A stretch of DNA of 60,000 bases from Adiantum capillus-veneris (GCA_014529385.2 CM043966.1:98259587-98319586); one strand, 5' to 3'; positions 22,837 through 35,567 are shown, numbered from the stretch's first letter. The notes: generated by a model from the sequence alone, not told the origin. Numbers and translations are program-made.

Positions 22837-25800
22837 ATGGCTGACAACAACAACACAGATGTGTTCAAGATGTTTGCTGCTGAGGACAGGTTGGATGGGG
22901 ACAACTACCCTATGTGGGCTTATATGATGCAACATGTTCTTGTGTCAAAAGGTGTCTGGAACATTGTGCAGGGCATTGATGTACGTCCTGGTTCTGAAGA
23001 TGTAGGCGATGTTGAGGATGTTGCAGGTCTTGCTGCAAGGATTGCAGCTGTTAGAGTTGTTTTGCCTACGGCAAAACAAGCTCGTTGGGATGTTAAGGAT
23101 GAGCAGGCTCATGCATTGATTGCGTTGTCTGTGAAGCGCACCATTATTCCTCACATCCGTTCAGCAAAATCTGCAAAACAGGCTTGGGTATTCTAGCAGA
23201 GCCGCAATGAGGCTAAAATTGCTTTGCTGCGTAAAGAGCTAGAGTCGAAGATTATGCATGAGGAAGATGATATGGACACTTTCCTTGCTAGTGTCAAGGA
23301 TATCAATGAGCAACTCATTTCTGCAGGTGAAGTCATTTCGAACAGTTCCCTTGTGCAGACTGTTCTTGATGCCTTACCAGATTCCTACCAGACTTTTGCT
23401 AGTACTTGGAGACTAATGACCCAAGGAAATCCTGAAGTTGTCAAGTTTGATGCATGATGCACATTGCTGTTGCAAGAGTCACTTTCTAGAAAAAACAGGA
23501 CTAGGCAGCGTGCAGTTGAACAGGCTTTTATTGCTTCTCAAAGAAAGGGTGGTAACAGTAATGCAGCCACTTCTTATGGTTCTGCTGCGAGTGGCAAAAA
23601 TTATGTTCCTAATGCTTCTGGTGGCAGCACTTCGTCTGGCAATTCTGGTGATAAGGGAAAAAAGAAGATGGGTTGCCATTATTGTAAAGCCAATGATCAC
23701 TTGATCAAGTCGTGTCCTAAGTTGAAGGCCAAAGAGGCTAAGAAGAAAGAGGGTGGTTCCACTGCAAATGCTGGTTCCACTACAAATACAGCCATTGTTG
23801 AGTCTTCTGTGAAAGGAGATTGTGATGCTGATGTTGATGCAGAATGGGCTTTTAGCGCAGAGTGCACTTACAATCCTGCTGTCCATGATGCATGCTTGTC
23901 AGTTGCTGCAGATTCACATGTGTGGTATTTCGACAGTGGTGCTACAAAGCACATTACCTCACATCGTGAATTGTTTACCTCTCTCGCGTCTGTCCGTCAT
24001 GGGAATTCAGTCACTTGTGCCAACAACGCCTCTTATCCAGTTCAGGGAGTTGGAAAGATTGTGCTCACTGCTGCTAATGGCAGTTCCTTCACACTTGTTG
24101 ATGCACTTTATGTACCTGGGATCAAGAAGAATCTCTTGTCTGTATCCGCACTTGCTAGACTTGGACTTGTAGTCAAATTTGTGGATGACAGATGTACAGT
24201 TCATGATCTCACTTTTGGTGATGAAATTGTTGCATCTGGGCTTTTGTGCCGTGGGCTATATAAGATCACTTTGTATGACAAGTGTGGACAAAATTTTGCA
24301 AATGCTGTTGCAGATTCAAGGGCTATTTCAGATGCAAAACTTTGGCATGCACGTTTTGGTCATCTGAATTTTGCCAGTTTGCTGCGTTTGCAAAAATCTG
24401 ATATGGTTGCTTCTTTGCCGCCTCTTGAGGCACCTGTCAAACATGTTTGTGAAGGCTGTATTCTGGGTAAAATGCAGCGTTCTAAGTTTCCAAAGGATGG
24501 TTCAGTTAGGGCCACATGCAGGTTGCAGCTTGTGCATAGTGATGTTTGTGGGCCCATGCAAACTCCGTCCTTGGGCAATTACCTGTACTTAGTGACTTTC
24601 ATTGATGATTACTCCAGGCATGCATGGGTATTTCCGCTTAAAGCGAAGTCCAAAGTTTTTATGTGCTTCAAACAATTTTTGGCTATGGCTGAAAATGTCT
24701 CAAAATGTACTATGGGCACCCTCCGTTCCGATCGAGGGGGGGAGTATATGTCTCATGAATTTAATACATTTCTGGCTAGTCGTGGGATAAAACACCAATG
24801 TACAGTGCCTTATACACCTGAGCAAAATGGTGTTGCTGAGAGGAAAAACAGGTCACTAACGGAAATGGCACGATGTATGGTCAAAAGTCAAGCTTTGCCG
24901 CATTCTTTTTGGCTTGAGGCCATCATGTGTGCCACTTATGTACTTAACAGGTGTCCTACGAAAGCTTTGCAGTCTATTACTCCATATGAAGCATGGCATG
25001 ATAGAAAGCCTTCTATTGAGCACATGCGTGTTTTTGGCTGTTTGGCATATGCTTTGGTGCCACAAGTGCAGCGCAGAAAATTGGATGATAAGGCTGTCAA
25101 ATGTATTTTTGTTGGTTATAGTGCTGAAAGCAAAGGTTACAGGTTGTATCATCCGCAAACAAAACGTATTCTGGTTTCACGGGATGTAGTGTTTATGGAA
25201 GATTCTGTTCAGCCCTTGCTGTCATGTACTAGAGACAGTAATGTAAGCTCACAAGACATTTATGACACTTTGTTGCCTCTTTTCAGTGGTTGAAATACGA
25301 ATGTAAGTTCCAATGAGGCAAATGTACAGCCTATGGGGGTTTCTGAAAATGTTTTAGAACAGCCTATTACTGATGCAGATGTACATGATGTACTTGATGA
25401 GGAAAGGGCTGAAAATGAGCAGGCTAGAGGTATGCCAAAATGGCTGGTGCACACTTTGCGTGACAGTAAATTGGATGCACCTTTATCTAGTCGCACTCGT
25501 TCAGGCTCTCGCCATGCATCTTATGCATCAGATTGTTATGCTTTGGCTGTGTCTAGTTTACATGATGTTGAGGAGCCTCTGTCTTTTGATGAAGCACAAA
25601 ATTCAGAAAATTGGATTGCTGCCATGAAATCAGAATATGATGCACTTATAGAGAATGACACATGGACTTTATGTGATTTGCCTCCTGGCAAAAAGGCCAT
25701 TGGTACGAAGTGGGTTTACAAGTTGAAACGCAAGCCGGATGGTGAGATCGATCGCCATAAGGCTCGACTTGTTGCAAAGGGTTATGCACAACAAAAAGGC

Positions 25801-27111
25801 ATAGATTATGAAGAGACTTTTGCTCCCACTTGTCGTATGACTACTGTGCATTTTCTATGTGCATTGGCAGCTCATTTTGGTTGGGATGTACATCAATCAG
25901 ACATTGTTACTGCTTTCTTGAATGGTGACATATTTGAGGAAGTTTATGTAACGCAGCCTCGCGGTTTTGTCATAAAAGGACAAGAGGACAAAGTGTGCAA
26001 ATGTAAGAAGGCTTTGTATGGGTTGAAGCAATCTCCTCGTGCTTGGTATGAGAAAGCTGACACTCATTTGGTTAAACGAGGCTTTCGTAACAGTCCAACA
26101 GAAAGCACATTGTATGTAAAGCGTGAGGATGATGTATTTCTCATTGTGGTTCTTTATGTTGATGATTTGCTGATCACTGGACCAAATGAGAGACATATTG
26201 CTGAATTTAAGGCTGATTTGAATGCTACTTTCAAGATGAAAGATTTGGGGCTGTTGCATCATTACTTGGGTATACAGTTTAAGCAGTGTGATGGTGGTAT
26301 TGCCTTGTGTCAGAAAAGTTACATAGAGACATTGCTATGTAAGTTTGGACTTGAGGATTGCAAACCTATTGCCACTCCCATGGAAACAAGTTTGAAGTTG
26401 AGTTTACATGATTCTGGCGATCCTGCTGATGTCACTCTTTACCAAACTGCTATTGGCTGCCTCATTTATGTATGCAACACGAGGCCAGATATTCAGTTTG
26501 CAGTCTCGCAGGTCAGCAGATTTATGCATAGCCCAGGGTCTAAGCATTGGCAGGCTGTCAAGAGGATTTTCCGCTACCTTAGTGGCACTTTACATCTTGG
26601 CTTGTTTTATCCCAAGGGGGGATCATTGCCGCCAGACTTACATGCTTTTTCGGACTCAGATTGGGCTAGTTTTTTTGACACGCGAGTGTCCACAAGTGGT
26701 TTTTGTTTCATGCTTGGCAGTTCATGTATATCATGGTTGAGCAAGAAGCAACCTACTGTGGCCACTTCGAGTTGTGAGGCTGAGTACAGGGCAGTCTTCA
26801 CAGCTACGGTTGAGTGTGTATGGCTCAGACGCCTTATGGCTGACTTGGGTGTTGGACAGGACACTGCCAACACTATCTACACTGACAGTCAGAGCGCATT
26901 GGCAGTTGCGAGGAACCCAGTTTTTCATGCTCGCACAAAGCACATTGAGGTGCATTACCACTATGTCAGGGAGAGGCTCTCAGTAGGAGAGATCAGCTTG
27001 GCTTATGTGCCAACACAGGACAACCTTGCAGATCTTTTCACAAAGGCATTGTCTCATGAGAAGCTTGAAGCTTTCCGCAAAGCTTTGGGTTTACTCCCCT
27101 TTGTGGATTGA
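22837..27111 (+). pseudogene. Copia gag-pol polyprotein with three in-frame stops
   Basis: One frame runs from ATG at 22837 (MADNNNTDVFKMF) to TGA at 27111. Order: UBN2-type gag; zinc knuckle CHYCKANDHLIKSC near 23674; protease with WYFDSGATKHI (active Asp at 23932); pre-integrase domain LWHARFGHLNF ... CEGCILGK; integrase with Asp in HSDVCGPM, Asp in RSDRGGEY and Glu in QNGVAERKNR; RT with LYVDDLL (26152-26172); RNase H with SDSDWA and SSCEAEYRA. Breaks: TAG at 23194-23196 next to a ~12-base deletion (relative to the sister), TGA at 23455-23457, and TGA at 25291-25293 where the sister has GGA. The start was chosen by agreement with the sister copy (30144). Confidence 0.94.
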
Positions 27112-27173
27112 TCCTGTCCTCAGGGCATGGCACTTCCCTTTACTCATGTGCCAGCTCTCGTTCACCGCATCAC

Positions 27174-27186
27174 TCCAGGGGGGATT
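27174..27186 (+). other. Polypurine tract of the plus-strand Copia
   Basis: CCAGGGGGGATT lies directly before the 3' LTR start TGTTACC at 27187. The same tract, reversed, adjoins the sister 3' LTR at 20637. Confidence 0.85.
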
Positions 27187-27413
27187 TGTTACCATATACA
27201 TGTGGTAGTGATGTGTGTGAACACACTAGGACCGCCGGGGCATTTTTTCCCTCGTTAGGAGGTTTTTTACCCCGTGCATTGCATATACGCCCATCACTCT
27301 AGGGCTAACTATCTTTCCATTGCACACTATGTAACACACTCTCTATTGTGTGCCTTGAGCTTCCTTCGTCTTCTCCAAGATGTGTGTGTTTCTCTGCAAC
27401 CCTACTTCCAACA
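27187..27413 (+). repeat. 3' LTR of the plus-strand Copia (227 bp)
   Basis: Same length and ends as the 5' LTR; it is followed by the AGAGG target duplication at 27414-27418. Confidence 0.95.
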
Positions 27414-27418
27414 AGAGG

Positions 27419-30144
27419 CTCCTCAACATCATGCAAGCTAGACACAGCCAAAGCATAACAATCTGATGCATAAGATGCATAGCAAGAGCCTGAACGAGTA
27501 CGACTAGACAAAGGTGCATCCAATTTATTGTCATGCAAAGTGTGCACCAGCCATTTTGGCATACCTCTAGCCTGCTCATTTTCAGCCCTTTCCTCATCAA
27601 GTACATCATGTACATCTGCATCAATAATAGGCTGATCTGTAATATTTTCAGAAACCCCATAGACTGTACATTTGCATCATTGGAAATTACATTCGTATTT
27701 CCACCACTGAAAAGAGGCAACAAAGTGTCATAAATGTCCCGTGAGCTTACATTACTGTCTCTAGTACATGACAGCAAGGGATGAATAGAATCTTCCACAA
27801 ACACTACATCCCGTGAAACCAGAATACGCTTTGTTTGCGGAGATTATATAACTTGTAACCTTTGCTTTCAGCACTATAACCAACAAAAATACATTTGACA
27901 GCCTTATCATCCAATTTTCTGTGCTGTGTTTGTGGCACCAAAGCATATGCCAAACAGCCAAAAACACGCATGTGCTCAATAGAAGGCTTTCTATTATGCC
28001 ATGCTTCATATGGAGTAATATATTGCAAAGCTTTTGTAGGACACCTGTTAAGTACATACGTGGCACACATGATGGCCTCAAGCCAAAAAGAATGCAGCAA
28101 AGCTTGACTTTTGACCATACATCGTGCCATTTCCATAAGTGACCTATTTTTCCTCTCAGCAACACCATTTTGCTGAGGTGTATAAGGCACTGTACAATGG
28201 TGTTTTATCCCACGACTAGCCAAAAATGCATTGAATTCATGAGACATATACTCCCCCCCTCGATCGAAACGGATGGTGCCCATAGTACATTTCGAGACAT
28301 TTTCAGCCATAACCAGAAATTGTTTGAAGCACATAAAAACTTTGGACTTTGCTTTAAGTGGAAATACCCATGCATGCCTGGAGTAATCATCAATGAACAT
28401 CACAAAGTAAAGGTAACTGCCCAAGGATGGAGTTTGCATGGGCCCACAAACACCACTATGCATAAGTTGCAACCTGCATGTGGCCCAAACTGAACCATCC
28501 TTTGGAAACTGAGAACGTTGCATCTTACCCAAAATACAGCCTTCACAAATATGTTTGATAGGTGCTTCAAGAGGCGGCAAATAAGCAACCATATCAGATT
28601 TCTGCAAACGCAACAAACTGGCAAAATTAAAATGATCAAAACGTGCATGCCAAAGTTTTGCATTTGAAATAGCCCTTGAATCTGCAACAGCATTTGCAAA
28701 ATTTTGTCCACACTTGTCATACAAATTGAGCTTATACAGCCCACGACACAAAAGGCCAGATGCAACAATTTCATCACCAAAATTGAGATCATGAACTGTA
28801 TATCTGTCATCCACAAATTTGACTACAAGTCCAAGTCTAGCAAGTGCGGATACAGACAAGAGATTCTTCTTGATCCCAGGTACATAAAGTGCATCAACAA
28901 GTGTGAAGGAACTGCCATTAGCAGCAGTAAGCACAATCTTTCCAACTCCCTGAACCGGATAAGAGGCATTGTTGGCACAAGTTACTGAATTCCCATGAGG
29001 GACAGACTCGAGAGAGGTAAACAATTCACGATGTGAGGTAATGTGCTTTGTAGCACCACTGTCAAAATACCACACATGTAAATCTGCAGCAACTGACAAA
29101 TCATGGACAGCAGGATTGTAAGTGCACTCTGTGCTAAAAGCCCATTTTGTATCAACATCAGCAACACAGTCTCCTTTCACAGAAGACTCAACAATGACTG
29201 CATTTGTAGTGGAACCAACATTTGCAGTGGAACCACCCTCCTTCTTCTTAGCCTCTTTGGCCTTCAACTTAGGACACGCCTTGATCAAGTGATCATTAGC
29301 TTTACAATAATGGCAATGCGTCTTCTTTTTTCCCTTATCACCATAATTTCCAGACGTATTGCTGCCAACAAAAGCATTAGGAACATAAGTTTTTCCACTC
29401 ACAGCAGAACCATAAGAAGTGGCCGCATTACTGTTACCACCCTTTCTTTGAGAAGCAATAAAAGCTTGTTCAACTGCAGCTTCCTAGTTTTGTTTTTCTG
29501 GAAAGTGACTCTTGCAACAGCAATGTGCATAATGTATCAAAGACAACTTCACGATTTCCTTGGGTCATCAGTCTCCAAGTACTAGCAGAAGTTTGGTAAG
29601 AATCTGGTAAGGCATCAAGAACAGTCTGCACAAGGGAACTGTCTGAAATGACTTCACCTACAGAAATAAGCTGCTCATTGATATCCTTGACACTAGCAAG
29701 GAAAGTGTCCATATCATCTTCCTCATGCATAATCTTTGACTCCAGCTCTTTACGCAGCAAAGCAATTTTAGCCTCATTGCAACTTGCATAAAGACCATCC
29801 AATATATCCCAAGCCTGTTTTGCAGATTTTTCTGAACAAATGAGAGGAACAATGGTGCGCTTCACAGACAACGCAATCAATGCATGAGCCTGTGCATCCT
29901 TTACATCCCAACAAGATTGTTCTGTCGTAGGAAAAACAACTCTAATAGCAGCAAGACTTGCAACATCCTCATCATCGCATGCATCCTCAGAACCAGGACG
30001 TATATCAATGCCCTGCACAATATTCTAGACGCCCTTTGATAGAAGAACATGTTGCATCATATAAGCCCACATAGGGTAGTTGTCCCCATCCAACCTGTCC
30101 TCACCAGCAAACATCTTGAACACATCTGTGTTGTTGTCAGCCAT
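27419..30144 (-). pseudogene. Copia gag, protease and integrase (minus copy)
   Basis: It starts at ATG 30144 (MADNNTDVFKMF). A TAG at 30022-30024 replaces a Trp codon of gag. Gag continues at 29470-30018, where the segment AWDILDGLYASCNEAK, damaged in the sister, is kept. A frameshift follows near 29470. The long 27804-29402 frame carries the knuckle CHYCKANDHLIKAC, protease DSGATKH, the pre-integrase domain, and integrase (MHSGVCGPM, where the usual first Asp reads Gly; RFDRGGEY; QNGVAERKNR). Frameshifts near 27845 and further stops follow in the linker to RT. The loss of the first catalytic Asp would by itself disable this integrase. Confidence 0.9.
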
Positions 30145-30480
30145 GGTAAATGCTGCACCTGATGTGAAAACTGCCCAAAAATAGGAGAAACGGAGCAGGA
30201 ACAACACGTGCTATATAGCACAAACCGTAGGACTATGAGGCACCTGTTATGCAGAAAACGGTACTGACAGAAATTCTGCACAAAATGGCGAAATAGCCTG
30301 TGCAGTACTTCTTGTAGTGGAAACGGAGGCCGAAATGAGCCTGAATAAAAAATCCATACGTTTTTGTCGACCTGCGATGAGCGCTTGCCAAAGCTCACTA
30401 AAATCGGAGAAAGTGAGCAGGCGTGTGCTGGAGCAGCTGGCAACTAAGCTCGGGAGGATGCAACCTACTCTGATACCAAT

Positions 30481-30707
30481 TGTTGGAATTAGGGTTGCAG
30501 AGAAACACACACAACTTGGAGAAGACGAAGGAAGCTCAAGGCACACAACAGAGAGTGTGTTACTTAGTGTGAAATGGAAAGATAGATAGCCCTAGAGTGA
30601 TGGGCGTATATACAAAGCTCAGGGGAAAAAGCCTCCTAAAGAGGGAAAAAATGTCCCGACGTTCCTAGTGTGTTCACACACATCACTACCACATGTATAT
30701 GGTAACA
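30481..30707 (-). repeat. 5' LTR of the minus-strand Copia (227 bp)
   Basis: It reads TGTTGGAATTAG ... GGTAACA on the plus strand, and is full length like the plus-strand element's LTRs. The primer-binding site lies just left of it (antisense). Confidence 0.93.
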
Positions 30708-33098
30708 CTTTGCTGTCAGCTACTCGTTCCAGCACATGATTGGTGATGGAAAGAGGATAGTTTCTTTTTTATAGTGACATAGTTCACCTTTTTATGATTT
30801 ACACACACTCAATGTTTTCCATTCTTTTTAGGCACCACTATAATTGGTGATACCCACTCAATGTGTTCTATTTCATAGATAAACTCAACCTCCTTGAGTT
30901 TATCTATCTCTTCCTTGAATTTTTTTGGCAACGGTCTCATTATAGGTGTATGGTCTTTGTCTGCTTGGCTTAGCGTCATCCCTCATAGAGAAAGTGTGCT
31001 GGCATATAGTAGTATCTGGCCCTTTAAGATCTTTATAAGACCATGCAAAAATATCCATGTATTCTTTTAACTTCTTTAGGAGAATCTCCTCTTCTTCTTG
31101 CGATAGATCCTTGGCTATGTATGCCGATTTTGGATCTTCTCTAGGCTCTACAATATCAATTTTTTTGTTGGCGTTCTCCAGCCATTCATAATAGGACTTC
31201 CCCAACTCTATTGATTGTCGCAAGGATTGTTCTACAATGATCCTACAATCTTGTAAAGTGTATTTCCTATAATGAGTTGGAACACTATTTTTTCTCGATT
31301 TGTCACTATCTGATTCCATTTCTGTGGTCCATGCTTCTTTCAAGGTCTGTTTCAATTCTTTGTATTTTTCTTTTTGCTCTGTCTTTGTCGGTAGAGGTTA
31401 TTTCCCTTTGATTGAAGCTAGATGCACCAACCTTGGTTTCTTTTGGTTTTGTATCTATGCATGCTCTTTTATGCATTCTGTTGCGTTCACTTTCATCAAA
31501 ATATGCGTTTTGGTTTCCAATGGCCATTTTGTAGTTTTCTTTCTTGAATTAAGTTCTCATGTTTTCCAATATCTTTGTTGGCATCTTCGATAAAAATCTT
31601 TCTTCCCCTCCTCTGAGTAGAAGCTTGGTTCTCAATTGCTCCTTCTCAGAATCCAATCCCTTTTTTGTAATTGGTTCTTCTTCCCACTCATCCATAGCAT
31701 CATGATAGTGATCAAAGAAGACTTGTTGCTCCTTGATCATCTCAATAGATACCATTTGAATTGGGACTGTATCATAGCCCTCTTCATCACAAAAGTGTGT
31801 AGCTGTAGATTCATTAATACATACATTCATGGTGGCCACAATCTGACTCCATTCAAAGGGTTCAAAAAAATGTTCATGGAATGGTTTTGGTATGTAATCT
31901 ACATCATTTACATCTCTTTCCAAAATGCAATATTCCCGATTGTTTTTTTCTACCCATGATGGCAGTTCAGTTTTTCCACAAGTTTCAGAGTCTACCTCAT
32001 GTATTTGTGTCCTCGGGACATCCTTGTAAGAAGGTCTTTCAAGTTCACTCAAGTGACTATCCCTACTTTTTTTAGGTAGAGATAATCATTGCCCCAATCT
32101 TGGACTAATCGTGTCTATCTCATGAATGATATTCCCAAGATGATTTGATAATTGAGTTTCTTTCCAAAATCTACATGGAACAAGTGTATTGGTAGTCAAT
32201 ACCACAGGAGGTGATTATCACATTCTCTAGTAGGCCCATTGGTTTCTCTATGTCCATCTCCCAATTCGAGTTTCATTCTTGTTTTCCTAATTGTTGGATT
32301 TCCCCAAGCTTCCCAAACAACTTTGGTTGCTATGGCTATGCTTGCTCCGTTGTCCAAAATAGCCATAGTCATTACATCATTGTATTGTATTGGAAGGGTT
32401 GTGTTTTTCTCATTCCCTTCACAATAGTCCCCGACCTTATTCATAGGTACCGACTTGACAAGTTGAGTACGTGTCTCTTTGTTTTTGCAAATTTTCCATG
32501 TTCATTTGAGATGCTCCTTTTAATCCCATCCTTCCCATGCTAGTTTGTATATCTTCCCATAGGTGTGGCCTCAATTTTAGTAGCTCGCCCAAAGTGATTG
32601 TGCATTGAATTGGTGTAGACAAAATGGATTGTACATTAGCCACATCCAAAGTCTGTCTTGGCCTTTCTAGTTTTTTTGTTTTGTAGAACATTGATTTCTC
32701 TTCATTCTTACCTAAATAAGACGGTAGTGTTCATAAGGTTTTAGTTTTTGTTGAGTCTGACTGTTTCAATTCCCAATCTCCATACAATGACTATTCATCT
32801 AGTTTCATGGATGGTCTATCAAATCAAACTTCTTGATGGGTGTTGATTTTAAAGTCAAGCTCTTGTCTTTTGCTTCCCTAACTCGTTTCCACAGATAGTT
32901 CGGCCAATCGTCCTCAACTATTGGCACCCCATCCATCCTTCTTCACTATCAAGAAGTTCCCGTTTAGGTGGTTATATTTCATTGTTTTCCTGATTTTTTG
33001 ACCCTTCCTTTTCTTGAGCCTTTTCTCTTAGGCTTTTGGTCTCAACTTTCGTCGCTTCTCTTATAGCTACCTGCCAAAGATTCCATTTTTCCATCAAG
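30708..33098 (-). pseudogene. Layer-0 Gypsy: gag remnant, protease and RT start
   Basis: The minus-strand order from 33098 down is a Lys/Glu-rich tail likely from gag (about 32980-33090), a conserved-looking segment at 32437-32691 (TLDVANVQSILSTPIQ, ITLGELLKLRPHLWEDI), and a retropepsin with AILDNGASI at 32196-32444 (D-N-G-A instead of D-S-G-A). A long linker (31549-32052, 31306-31527) leads to the conserved pre-RT block LKEYMDIFAWSYKDLKG and PSRQRPYTYNE at 30900-31355. The next RT motifs, antisense to 30780-30900, are badly decayed. The 3' continuation is found at 20438 beyond the Copia insertion. The protease-to-RT spacing suggests a non-chromoviral (Tat/Ogre-like) Gypsy; that is an inference. 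Confidence 0.75.
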
Positions 33099-34637
33099 TG
33101 ACGGGAGCAAAGCGAACCCCGAACCCCGATGGCGTCTAAAACACCGAGGACCGAATAGCGCACCTCGAGCCTGTCATGGTAAAGCAAACAGGGGGCACCA
33201 CCTAGCTTCAGTGGCTAGGACGCAAACAACACACCACCATAACAAAGTTTTCATCCAAGAGAGATGGATCCTTGGGAGTAATGATGAAAAGGAAAGGGAA
33301 TGAGATCAAGTGAGAGAGAGAGAGAGAGAGAGTGAGGGAGGGGGTATAGCGGCTTAGTACTTAGGCATCACAAAAGGATGGCGAATCCGCACACCCTTCA
33401 CACATACACAAGCTCACTCCAAAACACAAGACTAGGTGGCGATTCCGCACACCTCACATGGGCAAAACATTGCAAGAAAACATACTCACAAAACCTCAAG
33501 CTTTATTTAGAGAATTAGGCGATGAAATGGGGAGCATAGGGTAGGGGAATGAGAAGGGAGAGAGTGGTAGAGCACATGGCGGATAGGTGGGAGTTGATGG
33601 CGAAGACTCGCACGAGGATTATGGCCATCATCCTTCATTTAGTTGCCCTTCATCTTCCATAGCCAAGGGTGTAGAGGTCATGCTCAAGACAAGCATGGTG
33701 ATTGCGGTAATGGTGATGGTGTGTGTGTGTGTGTGTGTGTCTGTGCACTAGGCACACACAGTGCATAGTGTGTTCTTTGGTGATTTTGTGTGTGTTTAGT
33801 GTGATGGTGACCCCTCTTTATATAGGGGAGGAGGGGGGAGAAATTCTAGAATTTAGAAATGAAGAAATCATTATCTACATAGGCCATGTGACTGTGGGCC
33901 CCACTTGTCTGGCTGTGTGTATATGTGCCAGAACAGCAGTCTCATGAGAGAGAGACTAAGAGAGAGAGATGGGTTGATGAAAAAAAAGTGAGAGGTGACA
34001 TGGAGAATAAAGTAATTACAAGAGGGGAGTGTGTTCAGAGGTGAATCTGTGTGCAGATGTGTGTGAACACAAGAAAAATCAGGTAACCACTGGGTGGGGA
34101 TGGGTCTGTGGGCACCGTTTTCAGTGAAACTGAGTGTGTGTGAGTCTGGGGGAGGTTATTTAGCTACAAGACAAGAGACATGGCGCCCTTTAGAGAGAGA
34201 GGGGGGTATTTGGGTCATGAGATATGATAGGAGAGAGAAAGAGGGGGTGGGGTATACTATTTTGGAAGATAGGGTAAGTTGCATGTGAGTTAGGGTGCAT
34301 TATTGGTGAGTTATAATGCATTATTGGTGAGAGGTGGGGTAGCTTGAGGGGAGAGAGAAAGGAGAAAGGACAAGGAGAAGAGAGAGGGGGTTGACCTTTT
34401 GAGTGGAGGAAAGGAAAAGGGACACCCGGCAGGGCAACATTGAAGAAAAAGGAGGCAAGGTGGGGATGGGCTACCCCGCAGGCATGAGGTGGCCTATTTT
34501 ACCTTTCTTATATATTTACATAATCATACTTTAATTTTTTCTTACTTTTTCCAATGCCTTTTATCACTCGCTCCCTAAGAGGGGGTTTTCATGGGGTGGG
34601 GACGAGAGAAGAGGGGTATGGGAGCTTGGCTTGTGAA
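33099..34637 (-). repeat. 3' LTR of Tat-like Gypsy element B (approximate ends)
   Basis: The right part (34002-34637) is nearly identical to 39651-40300, the LTR piece beside element C. The left end is placed at TGACGGGAGC (33099), where layer-0 coding sequence stops and a new sequence starting TG begins, as expected for the CA end of a minus-strand LTR. It contains (GA)n at 33311-33333, (GT)n at 33718-33740 and many AG-rich runs. No second full LTR is in the window to confirm the 1.5-kb length. Confidence 0.6.
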
Positions 34638-35567
34638 ATGAAGTTTTCCATCAGCCTCCATAAGCTGGTAGCTTCCATTGGCATACTTTTTCCTGACGAT
34701 GAAAAGACCTTCCCATCGGAGTAGGAGTTTCTTATCCTTGCGCGTGTCGAAGCGATTGTCGTAGCGGAGCACCAACATTCCTTTCTTCAATTCTTTTTTC
34801 CGGAGATGCTCGTTAAAGCTAAGCCGTCTATGCTCTGCTTGTGCTGCATAATAATTTATTGCTTCTTCTCTTTCCAGCTGCAGTCTTTCCAAGTTGATGA
34901 TGTGATCTCTCAAATGCATGTTGGGCTGTTGAAGCTGGCTTGCCATTACTCTGAGACTTTGTAGTTGCACTTCAATGGGCAAGATTGCTTCCTTACCAAA
35001 TACTAGATGATACGGTGTGAATCCCAAGGATGTACGAAATGAAGTTCTGTAGGCCCATAAAGCTAGTAGTAGATACTTATCCCAGTCTCCAGGATGATTG
35101 TTTACCTGCTTGGTAATAATTTTAGAAACCATTACATTTACCTTTTCAACTAGGCCATTACATTGAGGGTAATATGGTGAAGAGTGCCTCCTTGTAATGC
35201 CCAGTTTTTGCATTAATTCTCCTACCAAGTCTGCTCTGAAACCTGGCCCCCTATCAGAGATGATCTCTAAAGGTGTGCCAAACCTACAGCATATGTGCTC
35301 GTAGATAAATTTAGCTACCTCTACCGCTATGATTCTAGTGGTGGTTGTAGCCTCTGCCCATCTAGTCATGTAGTCGACCCCCATGATAATGTAGAATTTT
35401 CCTGAGTTGGCCCTAGGTAATGGCCCAATAGCATCGATACCCCATGTTTCAAATGGGCCATATGAGAGAATAGGTGTCTGTGGTTCAGGCATAAGTGACC
35501 TAGTGCCGGCCTTTTGACACAACTTACATGTTTTGCACCAGTGGTGTACATCACGGTTGAGGCTAGG
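34575..35567 (-). pseudogene. Tat-like Gypsy B integrase
   Basis: Integrase core: Asp in WGIDAIGPLP, Asp in EIISDRGPGF, Glu in GLVEKVN; zinc-binding CKTCKLCQKAGTRS at its start; then a long basic C-terminus (KKLLLRWEG, NGSYQLMEADGK). A TGA at 35565-35567 replaces the Trp codon found in copy C (GFIWPSLN) and separates it from the upstream polyprotein. The C-terminal end is shortened: about 190 bp present in copy C (around 40300-40490) is missing here, and the frame runs into LTR sequence. Confidence 0.9.

Larger units (their letters stand above)
22248..27413 (+). mobile_element. Ty1/Copia LTR retrotransposon, plus strand, nearly intact (5,166 bp)
   Basis: It is complete: 227-bp LTRs (22248-22474 and 27187-27413, eight differences by my count), AGAGG target duplication, initiator-Met primer-binding site, a single gag-pol frame of about 1,424 codons (22837-27111) and a polypurine tract. 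Three in-frame stops disable the polyprotein. It is inserted head-on into an antisense copy of the same family and is the youngest layer of the nest. Confidence 0.96.
20439..30707 (-). mobile_element. Ty1/Copia LTR retrotransposon, minus strand, split by a sister copy
   Basis: The 3' LTR is at 20439-20636 and the 5' LTR at 30481-30707. The primer-binding site, read on the minus strand, is ATTGGTATCAGAGTAGGTTG next to 30481. Gag, protease and integrase lie at 27419-30144 and RT-RNase H at 20712-22242. The plus-strand Copia of the same family (22248-27413) sits in the linker between integrase and RT. It carries several stops and frameshifts. The element interrupts the RT of the layer-0 Gypsy. 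I could not see a clean 5-bp target duplication (TTTCG left, CTTTG right), so the duplication has decayed or the ends were altered. Confidence 0.9.

Noticed and set aside
23479-23886. Minus-strand 135-codon frame, mirrored at 29103-29585
   Set aside because: Antisense shadow of Copia gag and protease.
20434-30712. Target duplication for the minus-strand Copia
   Set aside because: The flanking 5-mers TTTCG and CTTTG do not match; any duplication is decayed, so none is annotated.
33311-33333. (GA)n and the (GT)n at 33718-33740 as regulatory elements
   Set aside because: Simple microsatellites inside an LTR; no evidence of function.
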